A stretch of DNA of 53,336 nucleotides from Candidatus Methanomethylicaceae archaeon. GTDB taxonomy: Archaea > Thermoproteota > Methanomethylicia > Methanomethylicales > Methanomethylicaceae. The stretch covers positions 1 to 53,336 of the forward strand of contig JANXER010000007.1 of assembly GCA_025057955.1 (NCBI GenBank). The letters are read 5' to 3'. Shown piece after piece: positions 41,284 to 50,511 of this stretch. Each line of letters begins with the position of its first letter. The first letter of the stretch is position 1. The notes under the pieces were generated by a model that saw only the letters and a list, made by a program, of their open reading frames with translations, had not been told where the DNA came from and ran no database searches. The position numbers and the translations under genes are program-made.

Positions 41284-41496
41284 AATTTAATATTTTTCAC
41301 AATCAATGTATGGAAATATAATAAAATGTAATTAAATGTAATTATAGAAGTTATAGATATATAATTTATCTTAAATTGTTTTAAGTTTTGAAATGTAAAT
41401 TAATGATAAACTAATAGTAATTATTTAAGAGGGTAGAAAATTTTTCAATTTAAAGAAGAATTGACTATCAAATGAATGGGAATTATGGAGAAATTT

Positions 41497-42000
41497 CTAA
41501 CTTATACTTACCTTTGTTACCGTAGGAATGGTTAAAAGCTTGGAAATAACTTCTCCTGGTACTTTTTTATCAGTTATAATAAGTAATTTTGGATCGGGAT
41601 TGAGATCTGGATCTTCAGCAAGTATTTGTCTAATGCTAAGGCCAGCCTCTGCTATATATGATGTTGCTTTAGCTATTACTCCAATAGCAGTTGGTTGTGC
41701 CCTTATTTCTAAAACCCCATAACCTAGTTCCGGTGCAACCTCCTTTAGAAAACTTCCCGCAGGCTTTATCTTTATGAAAATATTTCTCATTCTCTCATTA
41801 TTTATAATCTCTTTTACAGTTTGTCTTACAACCCTCCTATCTACGGATATAGCACGAGCTATACTAGTGTCAGGTATTTCAACATTGCCACACACTATTC
41901 TTCCTTCATCATTGATGCTTAAACCAAGCTCTACCATGACTCTTGCTACTTTAAGCTTAGCAGGAGAATTTGAAAAGAACTTTTCAACCTCTTTCCACAC
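41497..42000 (-). CDS. ACT-domain regulator of amino acid metabolism
   Basis: N-terminal HTH-like AISVDRRVVRQTVKEI, C-terminal ACT (GVIAKATSYIAEAGLSIRQILAEDPDLNPDPKLLIITD). Confidence 0.8.
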   Translation of the reverse strand: MWKEVEKFFSNSPAKLKVARVMVELGLSINDEGRIVCGNVEIPDTSIARAISVDRRVVRQTVKEIINNERMRNIFIKIKPAGSFLKEVAPELGYGVLEIRAQPTAIGVIAKATSYIAEAGLSIRQILAEDPDLNPDPKLLIITDKKVPGEVISKLLTIPTVTKVSIS

Positions 42001-42004
42001 ACAT

Positions 42005-42021
42005 ATTATTATGATAATAAT
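42005..42021. promoter_or_regulatory. Perfect inverted repeat attattat-g-ataataat upstream of the ACT regulator
   Basis: 8-bp arms, 1-nt centre, immediately 5' of the minus-strand start at 42000. Confidence 0.4.
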
Positions 42022-42032
42022 GATTTAAAAAC

Positions 42033-42575
42033 TTAGTCTATGCCAATTATTATGGTACCAAGCTCCGGTCTCTCCTCTTTCACACCAAGTCTTACTTTCA
42101 AATATTTATCTGCTGGTGGTGATGGACTCCCTACAATTGCATTCAATTTCTCTAACTCAGGTATGCATAATGGCAACATTATTGTCAATAGTTTATCCCT
42201 TTTTTCCTTTATTATACTTACTTTATCTTTATATATTACTAAATTTCCTATAACAATATTCCCTTCCTCTTTTAATTTTCTTAATAACTCCTCATCATAT
42301 ATATCTTCAGCTATCACTTCATTATCACACACCATTCTTACTAGAGAAGTCTTAGGCCATTTAAATTCCATATTAGTTAAACATGCATATATTGACTTTT
42401 TACTAAGGGCTTTTCTTACACCTAAGTTTAATCCCCTACATAATCCCATCAATATATTGCTCTCAGCCTCTTTTTCCAACCTCTCAATTTCCTTCTTATC
42501 TTCATCATTTAATTTCACAACTTTTACTATTCCCTCTATTCTATTTAAAACATTAAAAATCTCATCGTTTAACAT
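42033..42575 (-). CDS. Uncharacterized protein (180 aa) overlapping the RACo-like gene
   Basis: Intact ORF, 14-nt overlap with upstream CDS; no family recognised. Confidence 0.6.
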   Translation of the reverse strand: MLNDEIFNVLNRIEGIVKVVKLNDEDKKEIERLEKEAESNILMGLCRGLNLGVRKALSKKSIYACLTNMEFKWPKTSLVRMVCDNEVIAEDIYDEELLRKLKEEGNIVIGNLVIYKDKVSIIKEKRDKLLTIMLPLCIPELEKLNAIVGSPSPPADKYLKVRLGVKEERPELGTIIIGID

Positions 42576-44463
42576 ATCTTCTCACATTTATTGGTGATTT
42601 TATTATACTCATTACTTCTGGAAAATCCTCTAGCCTACTATTTGGCATGAACATTGCATTTATATACTCTTCTTCAAATATTCGCTCTACAGCCAATTCT
42701 ACATATTTCATTTTCTTCACAATTTCCTCAGCCTCTTTTCTATAATCTATAGACTTCAAGCACAATCTAGCGCCTGATCCTGCTGTATTACCTAAGAAGG
42801 AGATTCTTGAAGTTGGCAAATCAGGTATAATTCCTATGATTTTTGCGCTTAAAGGATCTATATAACTTCCAAAGGCTCCTGCAATTATAATTTCAGATAT
42901 TTCTTCTTTTTTTAATCCTCCTTTTTTCATAAGTGTCATATATCCGGCATATATTGCTGCTTTTGCTTTCTGTATTTCTCTTATATCCTCTTGTGTTATT
43001 ACGATATCTTCTTCACCCGTTGCTGTTTCCTCTTTGAATACTAGAATGAACTCTTTACCAAATCCTCCCTCGCGCACTCTTCTATGGTTCTTTAAAATTA
43101 TTCTTCCTGATGTATCTATTATGCCTGTTCTCAACATTTCAGCAATAGCATCTATAATACCTGAACCACATATCCCTCTTGGTTTTTCATCATTTATTGT
43201 AATATACTCAACTTCAAAATCCTCTCTTATCTTTACTTTTTCTATGGCTCCACTAGCAGCTCTCATACCATATCTTACATGTGCTCCTTCAAATGCTGGA
43301 CCAGAGGCTGTGGAGCAACACCATAATCCTCTCTTATTGCCTAGTATTACTTCAGTATTAGTTCCAACGTCCATAAGTAGAGTAATTTTTTCTTTCTCGT
43401 GTATTCTTGATGCTAAGACATCTGCTATGGCATCTGCACCAACAAATCCTGCTATATTTGGCAATGTATAAACATTGCCAGATGGATTTATATTAATTCC
43501 AAGTTCTTTTGCCTTAATATTATAGCTCATTCCTATTACAGGAGAATAAGGAGCTAATCCAAGCCATTTTACATTTAATCCTAGAAAAAGATGATGCATA
43601 GCAGTATTTCCTACGACAACCACCTCATATAAATCCTCTCTCCTTACATCTGTTTCCATCAATCCTCTCTCTATTAATTCATTTATTCCAGCTATTATTG
43701 ATCTTTGCAATTCCTTCAGATTTTCCTCACTCTGAGATGCATATTGTATTCGTGAAATTACATCCTCGCCGTACTTTATCTGTGGATTCATAATTCCATC
43801 AGCAAATAGTATTTTTCCACTTATGAGATCTACTATGAATACCGCAAGCTTTGTAGTTCCAATATCCACAGCTACTCCATAACAATCCTTTGTTTTATCA
43901 CCAGGTTGAATATTTATAATTTCTCTATTATTTATTATTGTAAAGGTAACCTTCCAACCACTCTCTCTTAAAATCTTCGGCATCTCTTTTATAATAGTAT
44001 AATCTAATGAAAAATTACTCATTCCTAAATGGGATAGAACTTCATTAATTCTAACGTCATCCCCCCTAGGATCTTCTAATGATGGAGGATTAATTTCGAA
44101 ATAGAGCTTTTTGATATTGGGACTTACTTTAGCAGTTGGCTCTACGCCCATTATTACCAATTTTTGCCTTCCTATTCTACTCTTATCTGGAACATTTATT
44201 ATCAAATGATCTAAAACTTTCAATTGACATGCTAATCTAATTCCCTTCGCAATTCTCTCTCTACCAATTTTACGTACCTCTTGTTCTGTGGGTGGAGGAG
44301 TGCTTCCCTTTACTACTTCCACTAAGCATTTTCCACAAGTTCCTCTGCCACCGCATAATGCTACAAGATCAACATCAGCTTTCAATGCTGCTGTTAATAC
44401 TGTGGAAGAATCTTGAACTGAGATCTTCTTACCCTCTGGTAAAAATTTTACTTCAAATTCCAT
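42562..44463 (-). CDS. RACo/RamA-like corrinoid-protein reductive activase: N-terminal [2Fe-2S] ferredoxin plus ASKHA (DUF4445-type) domain
   Basis: LCGGRGTCGKCLVEVVKG...LACQ; GVAVDIGTTKLAVFIVDL; VVVGNTAMHHLFLGL; ICGSGIIDAIAEML; IIAGAFGSYIDPLSAKIIGIIPD. Confidence 0.9.
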   Translation of the reverse strand: MEFEVKFLPEGKKISVQDSSTVLTAALKADVDLVALCGGRGTCGKCLVEVVKGSTPPPTEQEVRKIGRERIAKGIRLACQLKVLDHLIINVPDKSRIGRQKLVIMGVEPTAKVSPNIKKLYFEINPPSLEDPRGDDVRINEVLSHLGMSNFSLDYTIIKEMPKILRESGWKVTFTIINNREIINIQPGDKTKDCYGVAVDIGTTKLAVFIVDLISGKILFADGIMNPQIKYGEDVISRIQYASQSEENLKELQRSIIAGINELIERGLMETDVRREDLYEVVVVGNTAMHHLFLGLNVKWLGLAPYSPVIGMSYNIKAKELGININPSGNVYTLPNIAGFVGADAIADVLASRIHEKEKITLLMDVGTNTEVILGNKRGLWCCSTASGPAFEGAHVRYGMRAASGAIEKVKIREDFEVEYITINDEKPRGICGSGIIDAIAEMLRTGIIDTSGRIILKNHRRVREGGFGKEFILVFKEETATGEEDIVITQEDIREIQKAKAAIYAGYMTLMKKGGLKKEEISEIIIAGAFGSYIDPLSAKIIGIIPDLPTSRISFLGNTAGSGARLCLKSIDYRKEAEEIVKKMKYVELAVERIFEEEYINAMFMPNSRLEDFPEVMSIIKSPINVRRYVKR

Positions 44464-46126
44464 TCTCTTTCAACCTCATATAATCTTCAATTACCTTTGA
44501 AGGATCACCATCGCTTATAATTTTACCATTAATTATTAATATACATCTATCTGCTACTTCCTCTATGAAGTCTAATTGATGGCTTACAAGTATTATTGCT
44601 GGTTTTAGGATTAATTTAATTTTTTTCAAAATATTGGCAACTCTCCTTAAGTTTAAAGGATCTAAATCTCCAAAAGGCTCATCAAGTAGAAGTACCTTTG
44701 GATTAGATACTAGAGAAAGAGCAAGTGCTATTCTTATTTTCTCTCCACCTGAGAGCTCATAAGATTTTCTATTGAGTATTTCTGAACTAAGATTGAACCA
44801 ATTTAAAATTTCCTCTGCAATCTTTCTACTTTTCTCAAGATTTTTTTCTAAAAAAATCTCTTTTAAAGCAATTCTATCAATTCCTAATTCACTTAGCTTA
44901 ATTTCCATTTCATTTTCAGGAAGTTCCATTATTCTACCTAGGAAATCCACTTGAGTTTCACTTAATCCTATTTTTTTTGCTCTTCGAAAAGCTCCTTCTA
45001 ATAGCTTATAATCCTTAATTCCTAGCCTTGAGGAGAATAAATTCAATACTTCAGACCAATAAGGTAAATCGAACTCTTGATGCATTATGCTTATTTTTCT
45101 CCTGGCTTTAAGGCTCCTCCTTCCAAGTTTATTAATTGTAACCCATTCTCCTTTATGATATAGCAATATATTTCCAGAGTTGGGCAATTCCAATCCTGCT
45201 AATATTCTTAATAGTACAGTTTTTCCGGCGGCAGAAGGACCAATGATTGCTGTTATTTCACCAGTTCTAAAGCTCATAGTTGTATTTTTCAATTCAAATA
45301 TTTTTCCATAGGGGATCAATTTGTATACTTTTTCAACATTTTCCATCCTTAAAATCTCTCTTCCTTTTATTCTAGTTTTCTCCAGAGGTCTCTCCAATTT
45401 AGAGAGAAACTCATCAACAATTTCCTTTGGCCTTCCTTCCATTAGTTTTCTTCCCTTTTCAATAAGCACGACTCTATCTGCGAGTTTCAAATGTGTTTGA
45501 GGATTATGAGATACAAAGAGTATACTTGTTCCATAAGCATCTCTTACTCTTTTTAATGCATCAATTAAAGCCTCTCTACTTTTTATATCCGTCATAGTAC
45601 CAGGCTCATCAAGTAGTAATAGCTTTGGCTTTCTTGCAATTTGTCTTGCCACAATAAGCCTTTGCTTCTCTCCACCGCTTAATATTACAGACCAGAGATC
45701 TACTTTTCCATCCAATCCTACGACCTTCAAAATTTCCAAGGCTCTAGCTTTATATTCTTCATATTCGCTTTCACTTTGAGGTAAACTCTCCTCTTTTATA
45801 TCTTGATACCTTAAGGCTCTAATAACATTATCTATGACTGAATCTGGCCAAAGAGCAAAGGTCCTTTGAAGTTGTATTGCAGTCCTCTTCTGAAGCTCAT
45901 AAAATGCTTCCTTTGGTGAATTTGGAGTTACTTCAAGATCTTCAAATATAATTCTCCCACTATTGAAGCTCTCTACACCCCTCAATATTCTCAATAGTGT
46001 GGTTTTTCCTGCTCCACTCTCTCCTAGTATGCCTAAAATTTCTCCTCTATTCAAATTCAATGAAATTGAATTTAAAGCTGTAATTCCATTTGGAAATATC
46101 TTCACAATATCTTCACATGAAAGCAT
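44453..46126 (-). CDS. Second A2/AtwA-like duplicated ABC ATPase, lacking the CxxC zinc insert
   Basis: Two ABC cassettes (GESGAGKTTLLRILRG..., GPSAAGKTVLLRILAG...), LQRTFALWPDSVIDNVIRAL; next to Mmp7/17. Confidence 0.82.
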   Translation of the reverse strand: MLSCEDIVKIFPNGITALNSISLNLNRGEILGILGESGAGKTTLLRILRGVESFNSGRIIFEDLEVTPNSPKEAFYELQKRTAIQLQRTFALWPDSVIDNVIRALRYQDIKEESLPQSESEYEEYKARALEILKVVGLDGKVDLWSVILSGGEKQRLIVARQIARKPKLLLLDEPGTMTDIKSREALIDALKRVRDAYGTSILFVSHNPQTHLKLADRVVLIEKGRKLMEGRPKEIVDEFLSKLERPLEKTRIKGREILRMENVEKVYKLIPYGKIFELKNTTMSFRTGEITAIIGPSAAGKTVLLRILAGLELPNSGNILLYHKGEWVTINKLGRRSLKARRKISIMHQEFDLPYWSEVLNLFSSRLGIKDYKLLEGAFRRAKKIGLSETQVDFLGRIMELPENEMEIKLSELGIDRIALKEIFLEKNLEKSRKIAEEILNWFNLSSEILNRKSYELSGGEKIRIALALSLVSNPKVLLLDEPFGDLDPLNLRRVANILKKIKLILKPAIILVSHQLDFIEEVADRCILIINGKIISDGDPSKVIEDYMRLKENGI

Positions 46127-46129
46127 ATC

Positions 46130-47044
46130 TTACACCTTGATTAGATAGGACTGAGGGAGAATTTTAACTAATATGTAGCTTCTCATTAGAGATTTTTTAA
46201 TATTAGCTATATCACCAAGCCTCCTTCCCTCAATATCTATGGAGGCCACTTTATATCTATAATCATCATAAGGTAATTTTATTCTTAAACCATCTATTTT
46301 CAATGTGATTGGGCTAGGTGAAAGTGCCTCTAGAGCTTCTGGCATTTGTCTTTCAATTTCCTTTTTCACAAGTGCTGGCTCTACAATTAAAGGATCAAGA
46401 TCCATTTCCCTTCTTCTCTTCTCAGCCACTCTTTCTGCCAAATCAGATACTAATTCCAATTTTTCAATCATTTCATTAATTCTAAATCTCTCTGGATATC
46501 TACCAATACCTCCTACATAACCTTCAATTCCTGGCAGTTCAATTTCATCAGGACCACCTGTTACAATAATGGGTATGGATATATCTTTGAATAATTTTGT
46601 TTTGAAGTTTTTTAGACAATATTCAAAATTTCCAAGCACAAATATAGCAATATCATGTTCTTCTATAAGTTCACGATCTTCTTTACTTATATGCGCTATT
46701 TTCTGACCAACACCTCTTGAAAGCCCTAATAGATTTGTCTTAGCTCCATGTCTTCTTAGATTCTCTGCAATATCACAAGCTGGATGAGGTAAATGATGTC
46801 TCGAGAGGCTTGGAGCTACTACTACAATCTCCACTCCTATGAGTGGAGCTTCCTTTAAGCTTCCCTTCAGTTCCTCTGCAATTTCCATCACTTTTTTTAA
46901 ATCATTTTCTGGAACAGCTATATGCATTATTAAATCAAGTCCAATGACATTCTTTTGTATGATAAAACCTCCTAAATCTTCCACAAACTCCACTAAAATT
47001 TCATGTTTATGGACTCCTCCTTCAAATATAAGATACTTTAGCAT
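46130..47044 (-). CDS. Methanogenesis marker protein 7
   Basis: HKHEILVEFVEDLGGFIIQKNVIGLDLIMHIAVPE, APSLSRHHLPHPACDIAENLRRHGAKTNLLGLSRGVGQKIA. Confidence 0.8.
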   Translation of the reverse strand: MLKYLIFEGGVHKHEILVEFVEDLGGFIIQKNVIGLDLIMHIAVPENDLKKVMEIAEELKGSLKEAPLIGVEIVVVAPSLSRHHLPHPACDIAENLRRHGAKTNLLGLSRGVGQKIAHISKEDRELIEEHDIAIFVLGNFEYCLKNFKTKLFKDISIPIIVTGGPDEIELPGIEGYVGGIGRYPERFRINEMIEKLELVSDLAERVAEKRRREMDLDPLIVEPALVKKEIERQMPEALEALSPSPITLKIDGLRIKLPYDDYRYKVASIDIEGRRLGDIANIKKSLMRSYILVKILPQSYLIKV

Positions 47045-47576
47045 TATCAATCATCTCCATTGCCTTCTTAATCCATTCCTCTTTAATGGGATCCTCTGAA
47101 GCAATTATAATTATAATTTCATCTCTCTTCATAGAACGTCTAATTTTGAAGCCTTCGGGTAAAATTCTTGATATCAACTCCGTAATTTTCTCAGTAACAC
47201 TTATTGCCTTCTCTCTTATCTTAATTTCTTTCAAGTATTCTAAATCAACTCCTTTTACAAGAATATCATTTCTTCCTATTTGCTCAATCTTGTCTCTTCC
47301 CAACTCACTCCAAAGCGCCCTCAGAGCATCAGCTAGATCCAATTCATTATCAAGCGATATCTTAATACTATCAGATCTCACCTCAAATTTTGCTAAATCT
47401 TTAAGTACGTTCTTCCTTTCAAATTCTCTATAGCTTATACTGATTATAAAGAGGGGGATTTCCGGTCTTATATATGCATATAGCCATTTTATGCTTCCAC
47501 CTAATGCCAAATCTTCTACAGCTCTTTCAATGAGATGTCTATAACGCTCTCCTCCCTTCTTATCAGAGGAGTCCAC
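47022..47576 (-). CDS. Methanogenesis marker protein 17
   Basis: Size (184 aa), position between Mmp7 and Mmp6/Mmp3; VEDLALGGSIKWLYAYIRPEIPLFIISISYR. Confidence 0.7.
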   Translation of the reverse strand: MDSSDKKGGERYRHLIERAVEDLALGGSIKWLYAYIRPEIPLFIISISYREFERKNVLKDLAKFEVRSDSIKISLDNELDLADALRALWSELGRDKIEQIGRNDILVKGVDLEYLKEIKIREKAISVTEKITELISRILPEGFKIRRSMKRDEIIIIIASEDPIKEEWIKKAMEMIDNAKVSYI

Positions 47577-47589
47577 AATGAGCCTAATT

Positions 47590-47988
47590 TTAAGCCTCCT
47601 CCACTATTTTTTTAAGGATTTCATAATTCAATTTATCTCTCTTTCTTCTAGGAGCCTCCTCAGCACTTTCTAGCGCTTTAGCAACGTTCTTTAGTACACT
47701 TCTCTCCAATCCTAGCATGAAAAAACCTGGCCTTGGTCCTCCGCCTCTTTTTGCTCTACAAATTCTTTCATCTCCTATTCTAAATCCCCTCGCTTTTACA
47801 AATATTCTATTTGGATCCATCTCCTTCAATTCCTTTATGGCCTTCTCAACGACTTCATCCTCTCCCTCTATTAAGAGGCCATAGCAAGTCTCCTTATAAT
47901 TTATATCACTGATCTTAGAGATTTTCTCCGCCAACATTGATGGTGTTAAATTTGAATCTGGTGATAGCATAACCACATAAGTTTTCAT
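47590..47988 (-). CDS. Putative methanogenesis marker protein 6
   Basis: VMLSPDSNLTPSMLAEKI...ETCYGLLIEGEDEVVEKAIKELKEMDPNRIFVKARGFRIGDERICRAKRGGGPRPGFFML. Confidence 0.7.
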   Translation of the reverse strand: MKTYVVMLSPDSNLTPSMLAEKISKISDINYKETCYGLLIEGEDEVVEKAIKELKEMDPNRIFVKARGFRIGDERICRAKRGGGPRPGFFMLGLERSVLKNVAKALESAEEAPRRKRDKLNYEILKKIVEEA

Positions 47989-49478
47989 TAATTAGCCTCC
48001 ATAATGTAAATTTCATCATTTTCTCTAATATTTTTCAAATTCTCCAAACCTGCTATAACTTCCCCTATTATATTGCTTCCATCGAACCCCTCAGCTGTTG
48101 GACCAAATTTTTCACTTCTTGATAATCTTATTCCAATTATACCTACATTCTTCTTTACAGAATTGGTCACTCCTATTACTCCAGCATTAACACCCTCCTT
48201 TGGAGTATTCTCTGGTATGAGCATTTTTTCTATATTACCTTTGAATAAAACTACATCCTTTGTTGCAAAGAAAACTTTCAAACACCCTATTTTTTTCAAG
48301 TCCATTCCAGTAACTCTTTCAAAATATTTCACAGTAACTGGTGCAAGCTCCCTATATAGTTTTATTTTCAAGATTTTATTCTTTGATATCCCTTTACAAA
48401 TCACCTTTCCTTCTTTATAAATTTCTAAAGTGGTTGATGGCATATGATCAACAATTATAGCATCATCACTGACATCTTCTTCTCTTATACATCTTATGCC
48501 TAAATTCTTCAAAATGATGGAAGCTTCATATTGAGTCTTTCCCAATAATTCTATTTTAGCTGGATTGACTATAACTTTAATTCTATCTCCTTCTAAAGCT
48601 ACATCAGCGAGCTCCAATCCCTTTGTGATCTTGCCCACTATTGTATGATCAATGGATATTGGCGCTCTATCCGTATATACATAGATGGATCCTGTCATAA
48701 TTCCTCCATTTCTAATAGAGATTACACCTCTTTCCCTAATTCCAATTTTTTCTCTTTCCAATGAAGTTACGTATTTATCATGTGAAATGAATCTACTAGT
48801 CTTTCTTGAGACTAGAAAGCCATTAGCTAATGCATTATATAAATATTCTCCATTCTTGGGAGATTCAAAATCCAAGGAAATTTCCATATGAGTTATTATT
48901 TCATCTCCATAATTTGGTACGTAATCTAAATTTACTCGCATTAATTGTATTCCTCCTCTTTCCTTTACTATGGGGGAGATTTTTTCTATATAATCTCCCA
49001 CTTTCAATAATTCAAGAATATGTCTTCCATAGACCACTTTTCCCATAATATCTCCATCATCTGGAGGAAAATATAATCCAACATGAGTTTTCTTGCTAAA
49101 TATTAAATGCGACTCATCTAAACTCATTCCAGATAGACTGATTGTAATCTCATATTGTTTTAACTCAATTTCCTTTATTAATGGTTTAAAGTTTGAGATT
49201 GTAGGGCCAAAGGCTATGGCCTCATTGGTTGCCCATCTTACTTTACAACCTTCAAAATTTTTGTAAACTTTTCTCCATTTATCTAGAGCTTTTTCACATT
49301 CCCATCTTATTATAATTTTACCTCTATTAGTTATTACCTCATAGAGATTTGTAATAATTTTTTCTATATCTATTGGCCTTTTCACTGCTATAATGAAATC
49401 ATTAAAATTAGGTAATATTTTCCTTAGATTCTCCCCCTCTTGAATTTCAAATTCAATTCCATCCACTATAATCTTCAT
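47988..49478 (-). CDS. Methanogenesis marker protein 3
   Basis: MKIIVDGIEFEIQEGENLRKIL..., RWATNEAIAFGP, FFATKDVVLFKGN, IGIIGIRLSRSEKFGPTAEGFDGSNIIGEVIAGLENL. Confidence 0.82.
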   Translation of the reverse strand: MKIIVDGIEFEIQEGENLRKILPNFNDFIIAVKRPIDIEKIITNLYEVITNRGKIIIRWECEKALDKWRKVYKNFEGCKVRWATNEAIAFGPTISNFKPLIKEIELKQYEITISLSGMSLDESHLIFSKKTHVGLYFPPDDGDIMGKVVYGRHILELLKVGDYIEKISPIVKERGGIQLMRVNLDYVPNYGDEIITHMEISLDFESPKNGEYLYNALANGFLVSRKTSRFISHDKYVTSLEREKIGIRERGVISIRNGGIMTGSIYVYTDRAPISIDHTIVGKITKGLELADVALEGDRIKVIVNPAKIELLGKTQYEASIILKNLGIRCIREEDVSDDAIIVDHMPSTTLEIYKEGKVICKGISKNKILKIKLYRELAPVTVKYFERVTGMDLKKIGCLKVFFATKDVVLFKGNIEKMLIPENTPKEGVNAGVIGVTNSVKKNVGIIGIRLSRSEKFGPTAEGFDGSNIIGEVIAGLENLKNIRENDEIYIMEAN

Positions 49479-49525
49479 ATAGTACACCAAACAATTATTT
49501 ATCACCTCTCTCAAATTTATAAAAG

Positions 49526-49873
49526 GTGCCTTTATTGAGCGAGCAAGAGATAGAATTAATGCCAAGAAGATTAATGTCCATGGATAGGGCAGATGAGCTT
49601 GTTAATATGCTTAAGGCTACTGGCTTAATTAGTGAAGTACTATTGCAAAAACACAAATATTATGATGGAAAATACTTGGTTGGACGCTTTATATTATTGA
49701 TTAATAATCCTCCGAATGAAGTTATAAGCAAAATTGCTCCAATTTGTGAAAAAATGATGCCATATGGCTATGATATTAGAGTAGGTAAATTTACAAAACC
49801 AAGGCCCACAGTCTCAGACTATATTAGGGAGGCAATATATTGGAGCGAACTATTGGAAGGGGAACGCAAATAG
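49526..49873 (+). CDS. mcrD: Methyl-coenzyme M reductase operon protein D
   Basis: IELMPRRLMSMDRADELVNML...; C-terminal MMPYGYDIRVGKFTKPRPTVSDYI; immediately upstream of mcrC. Confidence 0.8.
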   Translation: MPLLSEQEIELMPRRLMSMDRADELVNMLKATGLISEVLLQKHKYYDGKYLVGRFILLINNPPNEVISKIAPICEKMMPYGYDIRVGKFTKPRPTVSDYIREAIYWSELLEGERK

Positions 49874-50511
49874 TTGATTGTAGAGAAGCGCAAGGAGTGG
49901 GAATAGGTGGAGGTTTAGCTCAAAGAGGGACGATTTCAGAATCCGAACGCCTTGATGTTGTTGCAATAGCAATGTCTCCTTCAAAGAGGCATATTACAAA
50001 ACCCATTTGCGAAATAACCTATGGACTTAGGGAGCAAGGAATAAGGACTAGCGTATTAGTTCTTGAATCTGGATCAGGAGTTCCACCTGATTCACCATAT
50101 GGTGGTGCACCAGGTGGAACAATGGCTGGAATTACTGAGAAGGAAATTCTTCAAATAAAGAGATTTAAGTTAGCAATTCTTCATCTTGGTGGTATTGCAG
50201 GTCATGTAGTATATAAGGCAAGAGCTTTTTTACGTTACGTGGATATTCCAGCCATAATTGTTTGTGAGGCACCTGTGGACTATGAGGATTTCGCAAAAGT
50301 TGGTATAATAACAAGATTGGTTCGCCCTCCTCCAGATAGAGTGGAATGTCTTGGCATAATTGTGGATATAGTGACTGGAGTTGTTAGAGGTGTGAGCGTT
50401 CAAAGAGATAAATTGAATGAAATAATATTAAAGGTTAAATTTTGGTTAAATAAAATAGAGGAAGGATCGGTGAAATTAATTGGCCAAAGTATATATCCAT
50501 CCTCCAAATAG
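49840..50511 (+). CDS. mcrC: Methyl-coenzyme M reductase I operon protein C / activation factor
   Basis: GRGTQIVDCREAQGVGIGGGLAQRGTISES, AMSPSKRHITKPICEITYGLREQGI, AFLRYVDIPAIIVCEAPVDYEDFAKVG. Confidence 0.93.
   Translation: MERTIGRGTQIVDCREAQGVGIGGGLAQRGTISESERLDVVAIAMSPSKRHITKPICEITYGLREQGIRTSVLVLESGSGVPPDSPYGGAPGGTMAGITEKEILQIKRFKLAILHLGGIAGHVVYKARAFLRYVDIPAIIVCEAPVDYEDFAKVGIITRLVRPPPDRVECLGIIVDIVTGVVRGVSVQRDKLNEIILKVKFWLNKIEEGSVKLIGQSIYPSSK

Noticed and set aside
43034-43471. Plus-strand 145-aa ORF
   Set aside because: Antisense to the RACo-like gene; shadow ORF.
44453-46126. Annotation as peptide/nickel transporter ATPase
   Set aside because: Two fused ABC cassettes without permeases, A2-like QRTFALW motif and Mmp7/17/3 neighbours favour the A2/AtwA family.
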